Shown: positions 52,033 through 63,568, numbered from the stretch's first letter. The stretch: DNA of 64,000 nucleotides from Xiphydria camelus (GCA_963678675.1 OY783198.1:11852580-11916579), one strand, 5' to 3'. Program-made: numbers and translations. The notes: generated by a model from the letters alone, not told the origin.

Positions 52033-52152
52033 ATGAATGACGAGAAACTGATTGAACTGGTGAGGCAAAATCTTATCCCTGAAGGAGTGCTAACGATACA
52101 TTATTCGCAGGATCGACTTTCCTCAATAGCTACCCTTGCTTCGTCATTATAG
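52033..52152 (+). pseudogene. Harbinger-associated MADF/Myb-like protein, 5' stub
   Basis: The ATG at 52033 begins MNDEKLIELVRQ, the start typical of MADF/Myb-like proteins that accompany insect Harbinger transposases. After about 14 residues the similarity ends and a stop follows at residue 40. The domain itself is deleted. Confidence 0.55.
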
Positions 52153-52202
52153 GGGAGCGAGAGGTTACAATGATCTCGCGCGTTCTAGATCTCCCTCGAC
52201 TT

Positions 52203-52400
52203 TTATTCGTCCATATAATGTAACATATTCTCCATCAATATTTTTTTTAACATTTTGTGCACCCAAAATCTTCGTTTTTTTCTTTTTAAGCAAGCTTTTT
52301 CATCTAATGTAATAGCAGCTATGATTAGGTTTTCATCGGACCACATCTTAACACTATTGCATACAACATCCACTATTTTGATGGAAAGGAAACTGAACAC
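52203..52400 (-). pseudogene. Harbinger transposase, 5' stub
   Basis: The frame includes ENLIIAAITLDEKACLKRKK and RRFWVHKMLKKI. The Lys/Arg-Arg-(F/Y)-W-V-H block marks the N-terminus of PIF/Harbinger transposases. The nuclease domain is absent. Confidence 0.65.
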
Positions 52401-52712
52401 TGACGGAAAAATGTGAACAGACTAGAATTTTACTGAACGTATATGGAACGGTTATGAAACGGAAACGGAACATATAGTGAGAATCAACCTTAAACCGGCC
52501 CTAAATGTTATACTTACTGTTTATTGCAATTCTATTCATATAAATAAATGCTATAAAATACACCTGATGAAAAACATTCATATTGTTGTTCACTAATTGG
52601 TTTTGCCGAGGATTTCTATATTCTTATCGTATTTGGTACTGTATAAAAGTGCCGATTTTTCGCCGACTACTATCACCAGGTGTCACTGTACGGGTGTTGC
52701 ACGGTCCCAATA

Positions 52713-53134
52713 GTATTTTTCAGTATCCTATATTTAAGTAAGTCTAAATTTGTTACAAATTTTAGTCCTTATCATTTTCAAAAAAGCTGTTTCTAAATTT
52801 GATTTCTTCTGTGTGGGATTTTATAGCAAATACGACCGGAAACCAATATTTCTACATTCTCCTCGGATATATAAATTAAGCATAATCTGACGAAATGCAA
52901 TTATAACGTAGAATGTATATTTAGAAAAAAAGATGCCTCTAAAAAATACAAAATCTTTCAAGATATCGTTGAAATATCTCATTGAGACATTCCCTGATGG
53001 AACAAAATTATATGGTAAACTATGAAACATTACCTTGAATTAACGCCAAAAATCTACGTTAGTATGCATTAATTGTATGGGAAAGTATGGAATTTGAGAC
53101 ACTTTTTAGTTTTACATAATTATAAGGAGATTTG
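52713..53134. other. Intergenic DNA, nothing recognised
   Basis: AT-rich, no element border seen. Confidence 0.55.
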
Positions 53135-53288
53135 CAGGGCCGCTTCTAGATGATGAGGCGCCTTCGTGCTTGGCGCCCTCTTCTAGAGAAGGTATGAGGC
53201 CTTTTGGCGCCCCATGACGTGCGCCTTCATACGCGCCTTCGTGCGTGGCACGAAATGGACACTCATTAGACGCGGCCCTGTAGATTTG
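53127..53288. mobile_element. hAT-type MITE, copy 2 (inverse orientation)
   Basis: The element is 53135-53280, CAGGGCCGCTTCTAGATGAT to GACGCGGCCCTG. Flanks GAGATTTG and TAGATTTG match at 7 of 8 positions, a worn 8-bp duplication. Nearly the same length as copy 1 (146 versus 148 bp). Confidence 0.9.
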
Positions 53289-53418
53289 TATACTTTGTGA
53301 ATAACGTAGAAATATGTTATGTTCTACATTACGTAAACTGTGGTAAACTACGGCAATACGTAAACTGTATCAAATATTAATCCATATAGAATATTATGAA
53401 AATCTATATCGATTGATA

Positions 53419-53628
53419 TCTGTATATATAAAACAAAGTCGAGTTAGTTACACTACTTATAACTAAAGAACGGCTGGACAGATTTTTATGACATTTGATT
53501 CTTGGATTTGTCTCCGCTACGAATAAGTATTAAAACATTTGAAAAATTTACGAAAAAAAAAATTTATTAAGAAAATTAATTCTTCTAGAGGTTCTGAGGC
53601 GCGGTGCGAAGTTCGCCGGGTCAGCTAG
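53419..53628 (+). mobile_element. Short non-autonomous Helitron
   Basis: Starts TCTGTATATATAAAAC and ends in a hairpin (GGCGCGGTGCGAAGTTCGCC) followed by GGGTCAGCTAG. TC at the 5' end and hairpin-CTAG at the 3' end are Helitron hallmarks, and the TATATATAAAA opening is common in insect non-autonomous Helitrons. It follows an A at the left. The base after CTAG is A rather than T, so the copy is worn or the end is off by one. Confidence 0.75.
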
Positions 53629-54081
53629 ATTCAAATAGTTTAGAAATTGCCATCATTTATCACAGTTTACATTAGTTTCACTTATTCAGTGTTTATGCAT
53701 TATATCATGCAGAAAATACATTAAACGGTTAGAAATAAAGGAAAGCTACTTTTTCTTATTTCTAATCGTTAAAGATCTTTTTAGACTCAATTTATAAAAT
53801 TTTTGACCTTAATGATAATAAATTATGGAAAATTACTTCATTTTTTAATGAAGAAATGTAAGTTACATATAGCTGTGCGTATAAAATTTATCTAATTAAT
53901 TTTGAAACTATTCGAAAAAATATAGAAGTACGTGCATACTTTATTCTCCAATAGTTAATTATAGATATCCATAGAAATTTATACGTTTCTTGAAAAAATA
54001 CGTCAAATAACGGTATCCTTTAGGGGATCATTAATTCTACGTATGTAAAAGTATACATATCAATATATGTATATATCACTT
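53629..54081. other. Intergenic DNA, nothing recognised
   Basis: AT-rich. A short inverted pair (AACGGTTAGAAATAA / TTATTTCTAATCGTT) lies near 53725-53770. Confidence 0.55.
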
Positions 54082-56318
54082 CAAAGAACCCCGTACAATG
54101 TGGGGGCTTCACATATGTTGTAGATCTTGACGTTCTGATCAAAAGTTATTATTGCCGCAACAACGAAAAATGGACAGTTTTTGAGTTTTGAGAGCTTAAA
54201 ATTCATACTTTTTGCTTTCCGTCATACGATCTATTAGATCGAAATAATCATGTAAAATCAGGTTTTCTGTGAATTTTGCTAAAAATCTTGTATTTTGTAG
54301 TTGGTGAGCTACCGATTCAGGTATCACCCGGTCAGACAAAAAATAAGCAGTTCTGGGGGGGGGGGGGAGACTTTAAAGTTGCCGCTTTTTACTCGAAACC
54401 ATACGCTCTTTTCAGCCAATTCAAGTACGCATTCAATATCACGTGCGATTTTGTGAGCACGTGTTTGCCTCCATTACCTATGCGCGAGTATGTGCGTGCG
54501 TGTGCATAGATTTTTATTTTTTAATGTCTGATTTTTCTAATTTTTTCTAATTTTTTCCGTGTATCTGTATTGTTTTAGAGCACAAACCTTATGGAAACTG
54601 GTTCAGTACTTAAATCCTCGCGTACTTCACATATCTAGGATGCCCGGGAAAGAGTATATTAAGTCAAAATCGCTTACCAAAATACTTCTACAATTTTTTT
54701 TTAATTTCCTAGAGATATTTGTGTGCTACATGCATTTAACGTTCTTATGAGAAGTGTTATTTTCATTTTATAAATTTTTTCAACAGTTTGTGTTTCAATA
54801 TAAACAAATAAAGGTGTTTTCTGAGCAATACCATTTTTTGACTTGTACTCTTTTTCCCTAGCATCCTAGATATATTGTAGTTTATGATCTCGTGACCAAA
54901 AGTTACCATTCCCATAGACTCAAAACATGTACCAGAGCTAGGAGACTTTTAATTAGTACACCCCTTTTACTTGCGACCGTACGCTCTGCTGTATTAAACT
55001 AGTCTTATGGCTCTTAAATCCAGGTAAATATGTCTCACCTGCACGAATATTGCATGATCACCTGTTTAAATGTCACCATAAATGCAAACTCAAAAATTAA
55101 ACAGGTTCGAAAATCGGAGACCTTAAAGTTGTCGTTTTTTACTTGTGATCTTACTTTCTACTCAATCAATCTCCGGTATGTGTGCAATATGGTTCGAGTT
55201 GTATGGACCTGTTCTTGTCTCTACACATCCACACATATGTGTGCACCTGTGTATGTATTTGTCATATGCGAATGTACATATGTGTACAATGCTATCCGCT
55301 CTTTACATTGCCCGGGATCAACGACGTGGGCATATCTGAATTAGAGTAAGATTGTCTGTATTGTTTCTGACCCATATCTCTAGTGTGGTTACATTTTGAT
55401 AAAAGTTTTCTATTCGTTATTCAGCATTTCTACATATGAATGCCCGCGCGACTGGCAACACTACTAATATCACTATCTCTCCCCACCACACTCCCGTACA
55501 CTATAGAGGGGATGAGACGCGGTTATTTTTTGAGTTTATATTTGTGGTGACATTTGAACAGCTTATCATGTATGACCTGCAATATTCGTGCAGGTGAGGC
55601 ATATTCACCAGGATTTAAGAGCCATAAGACTAGTTTAATACAGCAGAGCGTACGGTCGCAAGTAAATGGTGTACTACTTAAAAGTCTCCTAGCTCTGGTA
55701 CATTTTTTAAGTCTACGGCAAGGGTAACTTTTGATCAGGAGGTCATAAACTACAATATATGTGAAGTACGCGAGGATTCCAGTACTCCACCAGTTTCCAT
55801 AAGATTTGTGCGCTAAAACAAAGCAGATACACGGAAAAAATTAGAAAATCAGATATTAAAAAATAAATATCTATGCGCACGCTCATATTCGCCCATAAGT
55901 ATATGGAGTCAAACACGTGCTCACAAGATCGCACATGATCTCGAATGCGTGCTTGAATTGGCTGAAAAAGAGCGTATGGTTTCGAGTTAAAAGCGGCAAC
56001 TAGTCTCCCCCCCCCCCCAGAACTGCTTATTTTTTGTCTGACCGTGTGATACCTGAATCGTTAGCTCACCAATTACAAAATACGTGATTTTTAGCAAAAT
56101 TCACAGAAAACCTGATTTTACATGATTATTTCGATTCAATAGATCGTATGACGGAAAGCAAAAAGTATGAACTTTAAGGTCTCAAAACTCAAAAACTGTC
56201 AATTTTTCGTTATTGCGGCAATGATAATTTTTGATCAGAACACCAAGATCTACAACATATGTGAAGCCCAGCCAAATCCACCGGGATCAAATTCCCATAA
56301 GGTTTGTGCGGGGTCATT
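54082..56318. mobile_element. Large modular foldback, about 2.2 kb
   Basis: The outer arms share GAACCCCGTACAA / TTGTGCGGGGTC, CACATATGTTGTAGATCTTG, TTTTGAGTTTTGAG, CCGTCATACGATCTA and GTCAGACAAAAAATAAGCAG. The inner arms share GAGCGTACGGTCGCAAGTAA and AGACTAGTTTAATACAGCAG. A unit of the form CACATAT..TAGA/TTTATGATC..GATCAAAAGTTA recurs at least four times. G and C tracts at 54356 and 56010 are the two arms of the same site. No protein was recognised. Confidence 0.8.
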
Positions 56319-56478
56319 TTTATATAAATCTATGGAATTTTTCATCAATAACAACGGTTTCCTATTCTTTTCCATCGCCGATTAGAAGTTATAAACATTT
56401 GTAATTCTCCATGGTTTACCGTAGAATTTTTTCTGTCAGGGTTAATACCACTCTGAAGGATACCCATGGACGAATGGT

Positions 56479-57423
56479 TTAACCTTTAGAGCCCGGGGTG
56501 ATCGATATATCGACCAGCGGATGATGAATTCCAGGTATTTATCAAAATTTTAAGATTATAGCCCGAAACTTATTACACGGGGGTTTTCGGGGTCGCTCAT
56601 TACGATGCTGATGTCAAAATCGGTCTATTCTCAAATCCAAGATGGCGAAGCAATATGGCGGATGATGAACTCCACAAATTTTTAGAATTTGAAGATTATG
56701 GCCTGAAACTTGTTACTCGGGTTTTTTTTGGGTCGTTCATTACGATGCTGATGGCCAAATCGGTCTTGAAAGTGAGATTTTCGGATAACTTTTTTTTCGT
56801 ACTCTACACATCAAAAAACGTGAGCGCATCAACTTTGAGGCCAAAATAATAAAAATAACAAAACAGTCACTTTGGATTTGGGAATTTTGAATTTGAGAAT
56901 AGACCGATTTGGACATCAGCATCGTAATGAGTGACCCCAAAAACCCCCGAGTAACAACTTTTGGGCAATAATCTTCAAATTTTGATAAACTTGTGTAATT
57001 CATCATCCGCCATATTGGATCCGCCGTCTTGGATTCGAGGATAGACCGATTTGGACATCAGCATCGTAATGAGCGACCCCAAAAACCTCCGAGTAATAAG
57101 TTTCGGGCTATAATCTTCAGTCTAAAAATTTCTGGAATTCATCATCCGCCATTTTGGATTTGAGAATAGACCGATGTGGACATCAGCATCGTAATGAGCG
57201 ACCCAAAAAAAACCCGAATAACAAGTTTTGAGCGATAATCTTTCCTGCCAAATGTTTTCCATTGGATCCAAAGTCGATTTTGCCCTGCATCCGGGGTGGT
57301 CGATATATCGACCAGCAGTTAGGTCGGGGCCTCCAAATAGGATATTTATTGATTTTATTTATAAATTTTATGTTTAAAAAAATGTCGATTTTAACTGAAA
57401 TTTCCCCGGGCTCTAAATGTTAA
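56479..57423. mobile_element. TTAA-flanked foldback with module array
   Basis: TTAACCTTTAGAGCCCGGGG mirrors CCCCGGGCTCTAAATGTTAA. A roughly 130-bp module (GGGGTCGCTCATTACGATGC, TGATGTCCAAATCGGTCTAT, AAGATGGCG, CGGATGATGAA) is present in about five inverted and direct copies. GATCGATATATCGACCAGC flanks both ends. Non-coding. Confidence 0.82.
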
Positions 57424-57941
57424 GGGGGTCATTGGCTGCCATACTATTGGCCGATAGATGTAATATTCGTAGATTAGGACTCTTTCTATTCCGAGTCTCT
57501 GTGCTTTTTTTTCTACGTTGTACATTACAACTTTAATATAACTTCAACTATGCATAATTCAGCATTTATCTTCATTTCGAGTTTGAAGAATACTTTACGT
57601 GTTGTTATTATTCATTTTTAATTTATCATTACGTGCGCATACGTAGGTACTTAAAAATGTAATTTGAAAAAACGATATTCATTATTCCAGAAAAACATGA
57701 TGACGTCATTTATTCTTATAGTAAAAGGATAGCATGCTGATGAAATATTAATATTTTGAGATAAACTAACTATCGGCAGTATTTAAATCAAAATCGAATC
57801 GAAGCAAAAGGTATCAGGATTCTTTTTCTCCATTTAGTTAGTTAATTGAATCACATATAAATCACTATGAGCTTCCCTTATTGTCCAGCTACGTCAATGA
57901 TACATCGATTTTCAATTTTATTTTCTAGATATAGACATATA
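57424..57941. other. Intergenic DNA, nothing recognised
   Basis: AT-rich, no gene or border seen. Confidence 0.6.
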
Positions 57942-58264
57942 CAGTAGACTCGCGGTTATCCGAGTCCCGGTTAACCGAGGCTCCGGATTAACCGAGGGCT
58001 CTCTCGTCGCATGATCTACTGTTTCTCCAACGTTGGCGCAACATCGCCGTTTCCAAGAGAGGCAAAAAATTAACTCAAAAATCCATTAGACTTCTTTGTA
58101 AGATAAAATGCATATGTAAGTAAATATAAAACTGTATAACGTACCTTTTGGATTTTTCTACGTCATCCACGAGCAATTGAAAAGAACTTCGGATTATCCG
58201 AGTTTTATTTTTAACCGAGGTACCCTCGGGCCTAATTGCCTCGGAAAATGGAGAGTCTACTGTA
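57940..58264. mobile_element. Tigger/pogo-type MITE
   Basis: TA-CAGTAGACTCGCGGTTATCC at the left and AAAATGGAGAGTCTACTG-TA at the right. CAGT.GACTC..G.TTATCCGA is the known Tigger terminal repeat, and TTATCCGAG, TTAACCGAGG motifs repeat inside both arms. The pogo/jerky relic at 8652-10200 belongs to the same superfamily. Confidence 0.9.
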
Positions 58265-58964
58265 CCTCTATTTAGAAACTGCCTCATGCCTTCTTCATTG
58301 CGAAATTCGTTATTCTGTATCGTATCTGAAATATTTCGATAATGATTTCAATAAATTTTAACGATATGTGTATAATGTAAATGTGAACGCGTATGCGAAC
58401 ATGTGTACTTGTATAAATATATAACTGTATAAATATGAAAACTTCTACAGAATATACAAGTCTCATGAAGAAGCATGAAATTTTCTTCGTGTGATGTCAT
58501 TAACCCTTTCATTGCAGCGCGATCTCGGAGTAATCCATCAATAGGGACGGCGCGTTATTCTCAGTTCAGTCGTTGCGCTGAGCAGACCAGTGACCAGAAC
58601 AGTACCCGAAGATTTAATACCATTCTTAGGATTTAAAAAATAATAATTACATGTAAATTAAAAATATCCATTTCTTATTTATTTTATGTAGCTTTTAAGC
58701 TATTTTAATTAACGCCTTTTGTTCCGTCGCACCGAGCGACGGAATTCCGAGGGTTATTCATGACATCGCTCAAAATAATTCGCCGATTAGATTTAATCGT
58801 GTCATCGGCGATTTGAATATTTCGGCGAACGAAGGTCGTAATATCACGGTCCCGAACCTTTCTCGGAATGTGCAATCCGAACCGGCTTAAGGAGAGGAGT
58901 GTCGGATGCAGTCGATAGACAATTAGGGAAATTTAATACCTGGAAGGCCTTTCATTGCCTTTAT
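58265..58964. other. Intergenic DNA, one hairpin
   Basis: CCGTCGCACCGAGCGACGG forms a short hairpin near 58725-58743. TTAACCCTTTCATTGCAGCG near 58500 looks like a TTAA-type element end without a clear partner. Confidence 0.5.
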
Positions 58965-59944
58965 AGTCCTGGAGCCCGTGTACAAAAGTGCAATGTGATT
59001 ATCGGGTAGTTTCTTTATATTTTCATTCGATTGTACCCACATTGTACAGATACGTTTGAGGTGTCAACTGGCTAGGTAACGGTGGGGGTAGTTGCTAAGG
59101 GGTTGCAAACACATGAAAAAAATCGTGACGGGAATCAGTCCCGGGCAGCACGAAACTTTTATGAACGGAAAATGATGTTCAATAATGAACATTGAACATG
59201 GTCAGCTAGCCGGGGGGTGGTGGGGTACTTGTCAGCTAGGGGTGCGAATGAGTCCGAAAATGCGAATTTTCAAAACCATGTCGAGCAACTTGAAATTTGG
59301 GTGGATAGGTACTAATATTTTATATATGAATCACGAAAAAAAAGTGTCAGCTGCTCGTATGTCGGTGGAAAAATTGTCAGCTGGGGTCACAAAAGGTTCC
59401 GGGCGTAGACGCGCTGTTAGCTGGCACGCACGACCTTTAATGCATCGGCTGACAATTTTTCCACCAACGTACGAGCAGCTGATACTTTTTTTTCGTAAAT
59501 ATTACATTAAATATTAGTATCCAATTAAATTACAAGTTTCCCGAAATTATTATTGATGATTTAATCATGAAAAACATGCACGGGGCAATTTCGACTAAAC
59601 AATTTCAGTTCTACATAATCAGAAATTCATTTAACTATCAATGGATAATTATTGAGTGCTTAATTATAATGCATTATAATACTGTACGACATAAATTAAT
59701 AGTCAATTAAAAAATTGCAAATTAAAATATTCCGTATCGATCTTTTTCAATACAATATTGAACTGAATCGATATCCTGTTTTGTGTGCCGGATCGATACC
59801 AAATATCGATACGATGGATCAGAATATCCCTGCCGTTTCGGCAGTTTTCGACCGGCCCACAATGCTCCCTGGTATATGGGAGAGTGGACAAAAATAGAAA
59901 TTCCTCTTGACGGTTAATCAAACAGTAAATAAATGATTGTTAAG

Positions 59945-60145
59945 GAGGTTTTTTGAATCGCTGATTACGAATCTGAAGTCAGATTTCAAAAATTGAAGAT
60001 GGTGGATCCAATATGGCGGACGAGATTTTCGAAAATCGACGAATTCATGTCAAATTTGGTATAGGAGGGTTTTTTCGGTCGCTGATCACGGATCTGAAGT
60101 CAGATTTCAAAAATTGATATGGCGGATCCAATATGGCGGACATAT
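59945..60145. repeat. Two roughly 120-bp foldback modules
   Basis: GTCGCTGATCACGGATCTGA, AGTCAGATTTCAAAAATTGA and GGATCCAATATGGCGGAC appear twice in direct order. These match the arrays at 2880-3160 and 43190-43740, here without visible foldback ends. Confidence 0.75.
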
Positions 60146-60315
60146 TTTTGTATTCGACAGTTATCCTACTCCTTCTATAAAGGACTCCGAACACGAAAAG
60201 GGAGGAACAAGTAGAGGACAGTACTTCGAAATACGGGGGCCAGATCAAGTACGACCAGACGAATTTGGAAAAGAGTCGAAAAATATTCATTTTAAAGAAA
60301 CTGATAAGTTTTTTC

Positions 60316-61815
60316 AGTAGACATTGGGAATGCGATGAAATGGCGCCATATTTAGGCAGTAAAACGTTGGACTTGAGTGGTGAATGTTGTTGGAGTTACA
60401 AAGTTGTCAATGATAAGATTAGAAAAAACATCATACATAGTTGGTCGTGCCCTAGCCACGAAGAGGCTGACACAAAAATCGTGTTCCACGCATGCCAGCT
60501 TGAGGAGAGTACACATGTCATAGTACGGTGCTCAGATATCGATATTCCTGTCATCATGCTAGGAAACTTGAAGAAAATTCAAAATAATGTAAAAATTTGG
60601 ATGAAGATGGGTACCGGTAATAAGCAGCGATTTATTTGTATCAATGACTTATATGCAGCACTAGGCGAGAACATTTGCCTTGCTATAATCGCATTTTATA
60701 TATTCACAGGATGCGATTATAACCCTGCGTTTTTTAAGAAAGGAAAAGCAAAGTCTTTCATCATTCTCAAAATAAATTCAGATGTCATCGTAGTATTTAT
60801 TGCTATCCGCGACTTATTGAAAGAAAACATTGCCAATGCTCTGCCAGCCATCGAAAAATTTATTTGTACGTGTGGCGACCTTCACGAAAGTATACAGGGT
60901 GTTCATTTTAAAACTTACCACCCACGTTATCTGCGTAAAGAGACATATTTCTGAAAATCGCCGAGACACGTCAACAAAATTATTGAGGGGGAACATTTTT
61001 TATAAAAATTCGACGCCCCCCCCCCCTCAACCACCTGACTCCGGGGGCGGTAACCCCAATATTCTTAAATGGAACAGGGGGTCGAGTGATACCTCATTTT
61101 AAAGGGCTTTTAATTGTGTACATTTTGACGTCCTACTTTTCAAATTTGACGTTAAAATGAGGTATCACTCGACCCCCTGTTCCATTTAAGAATATTGGGG
61201 TTACCGCCCCCGGAGTCAGGTGGTTGAGGGGGGGGGGCGTCGAATTTTTATAAAAAATGTTCCCCCTCAATAATTTTGTTGACGTGTCTCGGCGATTTTC
61301 AGAAATATGTCTCTTTACGCAGATAAGGTGGGTGGTAAGTTTTAAAATGAACACCCTGTATAAACGAGGAAAAGATGATAACAAATTTACATTGCCTGAT
61401 AAGAACTTCAACGCATCCCTCTTGCCACCATCATACTCTGAATTAAAACAGCAATCATTGAGGACCATCTACATATCGAGGATTTGGAGCAACGCGCACA
61501 AGCAAGTTCCGTCCACATTGGACCCACTGGATTATGGATGGCAGCTGGAGGAAGGTAAATACACCTGGTACAAATGGTTCGATGGCGACCAATTACCTCC
61601 GACTGTGGAAATGATCACTCAAGACGTCGACAATATTAAAGGTATTTATTTAAATTATTTGAATTTGTCTTGTCATAAAATATTAAAAACTTTTATACAA
61701 TCAATTACTTATTTTTCCAGATGACAATGAACAGCCTGATTACGATCTTTTACCAATCGAACAGGAGATTGAAGACTCTGATGATGCCGAAGAAGAAGAT
61801 GATGACGAAGATTGA
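60316..61815 (+). pseudogene. FEN1/XPG-like nuclease-domain protein, TE-encoded, interrupted
   Basis: The readable part begins near HWECDEMAPYLGSKTLDLSG and continues with SCPSHEEADTKIVFHACQLE, VIVRCSDIDIPVIMLGN, KMGTGNKQRFICINDLYAAL, then FTGCDYNPAFFKKGKAKSF. EEADTK, SDIDIPV and TGCDYN correspond to the XPG-I acidic motifs and the GCDY motif of FEN1/XPG nucleases. A one-base frame change comes near 60860. The 468-bp palindrome at 60893-61360 then splits the gene, and reading resumes with LPPSYSELKQQSLRTIYISR, IWSNAH, DPLDYGWQLEEGKY and WFDGDQLPPT. An intron (61642-61720, GTATTT to TTTCCAG) precedes an acidic last exon (EQEIEDSDDAEEEDDDED, TGA at 61813). The N-terminus is unclear. Likely role: part of the transposition machinery (inference). 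Confidence 0.8.
60893..61360. mobile_element. TA-flanked palindrome with CAGGGTGTTC ends
   Basis: TA-CAGGGTGTTCATTTTAAAAC mirrors GTTTTAAAATGAACACCCTG-TA. The arms are about 225 bp and nearly perfect (TATCTGCGTAAAGAGACATA; AATTATTGAGGGGGAACATT; AACCCCAATATTC). Removing it and one TA joins the flanking nuclease reading frames (FTKVY to KRGKDDNKF), so the insertion is real and TA-specific. Confidence 0.93.
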
Positions 61816-62630
61816 GACTAAATATCGACATGTTAAGATGATTTAATATTTTTTTACTAATAATACGATTTTGTATAGTAACATTGTTTATTATGTTAAT
61901 TTATGTCGTACAGTATTATAATGCATTATAATTAAGCACTCAATAATTATCGATTGATAGTTAAATGAATTTCTGATTATGTAGAACTGAAATTGTTTAG
62001 TCGAAATTGCCCCGTGCATGTTTTTCATGATTAAATCATCAATAATGGTTTCGGGAAATTTGTAATTTAATTGGATACTAATATTTAATGTAATATTTAT
62101 GAAAAAAAAGTATCAGCTGCTCGTATATTGGTGGAAAAATTGTCAGCCGATGCATTAAAGGTTGTGCGTGCCAGCTAACAGCGCGTCTACACCCGGAACC
62201 TTTTGTGACCCCAGCTGACAACTTTTCCATCGACATACGAGCAGCTGACACTTTTTTTTCGAGATTCATATACCTATAAAACATTAGTATCCACCCTAAT
62301 TTCAAGTTGACCGACATCGTTTTGAAAATTCGCATTTTCGGACTCATTCGCACCCCTAGCTGACAAGTACCCCACCACTCCCAGGCTAGCTGACAATGTT
62401 CAAAATGTTCATTATTGAACATCATTTTCCGTTCATAAAAGTTTCGTGCTGTCCGGGACTGATTCCCGTTACGATTTTTTTCATGTGTTTGCAACCCCTT
62501 AGCAACTACCCCCACCGTCACCTAGCCAGCTGACACCTCAAACGTATCTGCACAATGTGGATACAATCGAATAAAAATATAAAGAAACTGCCCGAAGTCG
62601 TTGCAATTTTTGTACACGGGCTCTAGGACT

Positions 62631-62861
62631 ACACGGTCGATAACGAGCATTCGGCAGGCAAGACCATTAAGTGCGTCACTCAGGTACCGTTAATAGCGGC
62701 GTCTTCGCCCTTTAGACATAGACTCGGAAATTTCCTAAACGTCATCTTCTGCTCCACCGACGCTCCTCCCCAGCCAATCAGGGTGCGCAGAGACTACCGT
62801 CGCTATCCCTACCATAGCCCATGTACCGGTAGATTTAGAAGTATATAACCCGAGACAAACC
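62631..62861. other. Unassigned spacer
   Basis: GC-richer than its surroundings (CGACGCTCCTCCCCAGCCAAT). No gene or repeat border was found. Confidence 0.5.
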
Positions 62862-62880
62862 GCGTCTATTTTAATTCTCC

Positions 62881-63375
62881 CTCAACGAAGCCAAGTCAGA
62901 GGCTATCTTCTTCTCTCGCCGTAATATCCCCCCAGATCGTCTCTCAGTAAAAAATCATCTAATCCCTCTGAGTAACTCTGTCAAATATTTAGGGGTAATT
63001 TTTGACAGGAAATTAAACTGGGTCAAGCAGATTTCCTCCGTGTGCGGCAAAGCCAACGGGGCATTCGTCTCCCTGAAACCATTTTTCAATAACCGGAATA
63101 TCTCTCAGGTCACCAAGGTCAGGGGCTTCAACGCGTTGATTAGGAGCATTTGCTCGTATACCATTCCCGTCTGGGGTTCGGCCGATCGTAGTAAACTTAC
63201 CAAACTTTACGGAACTTACATGAGACTCCTTAGAGGCTCCCTACACTCCCCCTGGTTCATTAGGAACGTCCAGCTGCTCCGTGAAACCGGTCTCCCGTCA
63301 CTCGATTCAGCCGCATTGAAATATGCTGGTAACCTTCGTAATTCCGTCAAGACCCACAATAACCCCTCTAATTAA
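62881..63375 (+). pseudogene. Non-LTR reverse transcriptase, C-terminal fragment
   Basis: A single open frame: LNEAKSEAIFFSRR, then VKYLGVIFDRKLNW, the conserved YLG(V/I).(F/L)D..L.W block just after the RT fingers/palm in jockey-type LINEs. It is followed by a thumb region (VRGFNALIRSICSYTIPVWG, KLYGTYMRLLRGS, LLRETGLPSLDSAA) and TAA near 63373. The catalytic YADD is upstream of the truncation and absent. The frame has no stop, so the insertion is fairly young. Confidence 0.9.
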
Positions 63376-63568
63376 GCACTTAGCAATTTCTCGTGCAAAC
63401 CCATGGATAAATACCGCCGTCCCTGTATTCGTATCAATTAGACTTTGTCACTTAACCTAAAATGTTCCCTCTAAACTCGCACACGCGTCTTTCGGGCCTG
63501 CGGTCCCATCTGGCGGCAAGGCCCCTTTATTATGTTTCTATGTCTTCCACCCCCATACTTCATCTTCT

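Larger units (their letters stand above)
51756..52493. mobile_element. PIF/Harbinger deletion derivative
   Basis: AGGTTGATTCTCACTATACG mirrors ATATAGTGAGAATCAACCT, with TAA on both sides (51756-51758 and 52491-52493), the typical 3-bp Harbinger target. The start of each of the two Harbinger genes survives inside (52033-52152 + and 52203-52400 -). Confidence 0.88.
51577..52712. mobile_element. Element with TATTGGGACCGT ends hosting a Harbinger element
   Basis: TATTGGGACCGTCCAAC mirrors GTTGCACGGTCCCAATA. Between them lie a small palindrome (51668-51744) and the PIF/Harbinger derivative. Arms are short; class unknown. Confidence 0.6.
58965..62630 (+). mobile_element. Long-TIR DNA transposon with FEN1/XPG-like gene (Academ-like?)
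   Basis: AGTCCTGGAGCCCGTGTACA at the left mirrors TGTACACGGGCTCTAGGACT at the right. The arms are about 740 bp (58965-59705 and 61890-62630), with many shared runs (CATGTGTTTGCAACCCCTTA, CGTTCATAAAAGTTTCGTGC, GACTCATTCGCACCCCTAGC). TA borders are possible, and the exact duplication is unclear. The body contains a module fragment (59945-60145), the nuclease gene, and a later palindrome at 60893-61360. Compared with 12809-15510 it keeps much more of the gene but has unrelated arms. Confidence 0.8.

Noticed and set aside
59185..59517. Frame of 110 codons, mirrored by a 147-codon frame at 62078-62521
   Set aside because: They are the two arms of the same TIR. One has a frameshift, and a sub-palindrome inside explains the repeated peptide. 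No family was recognised.
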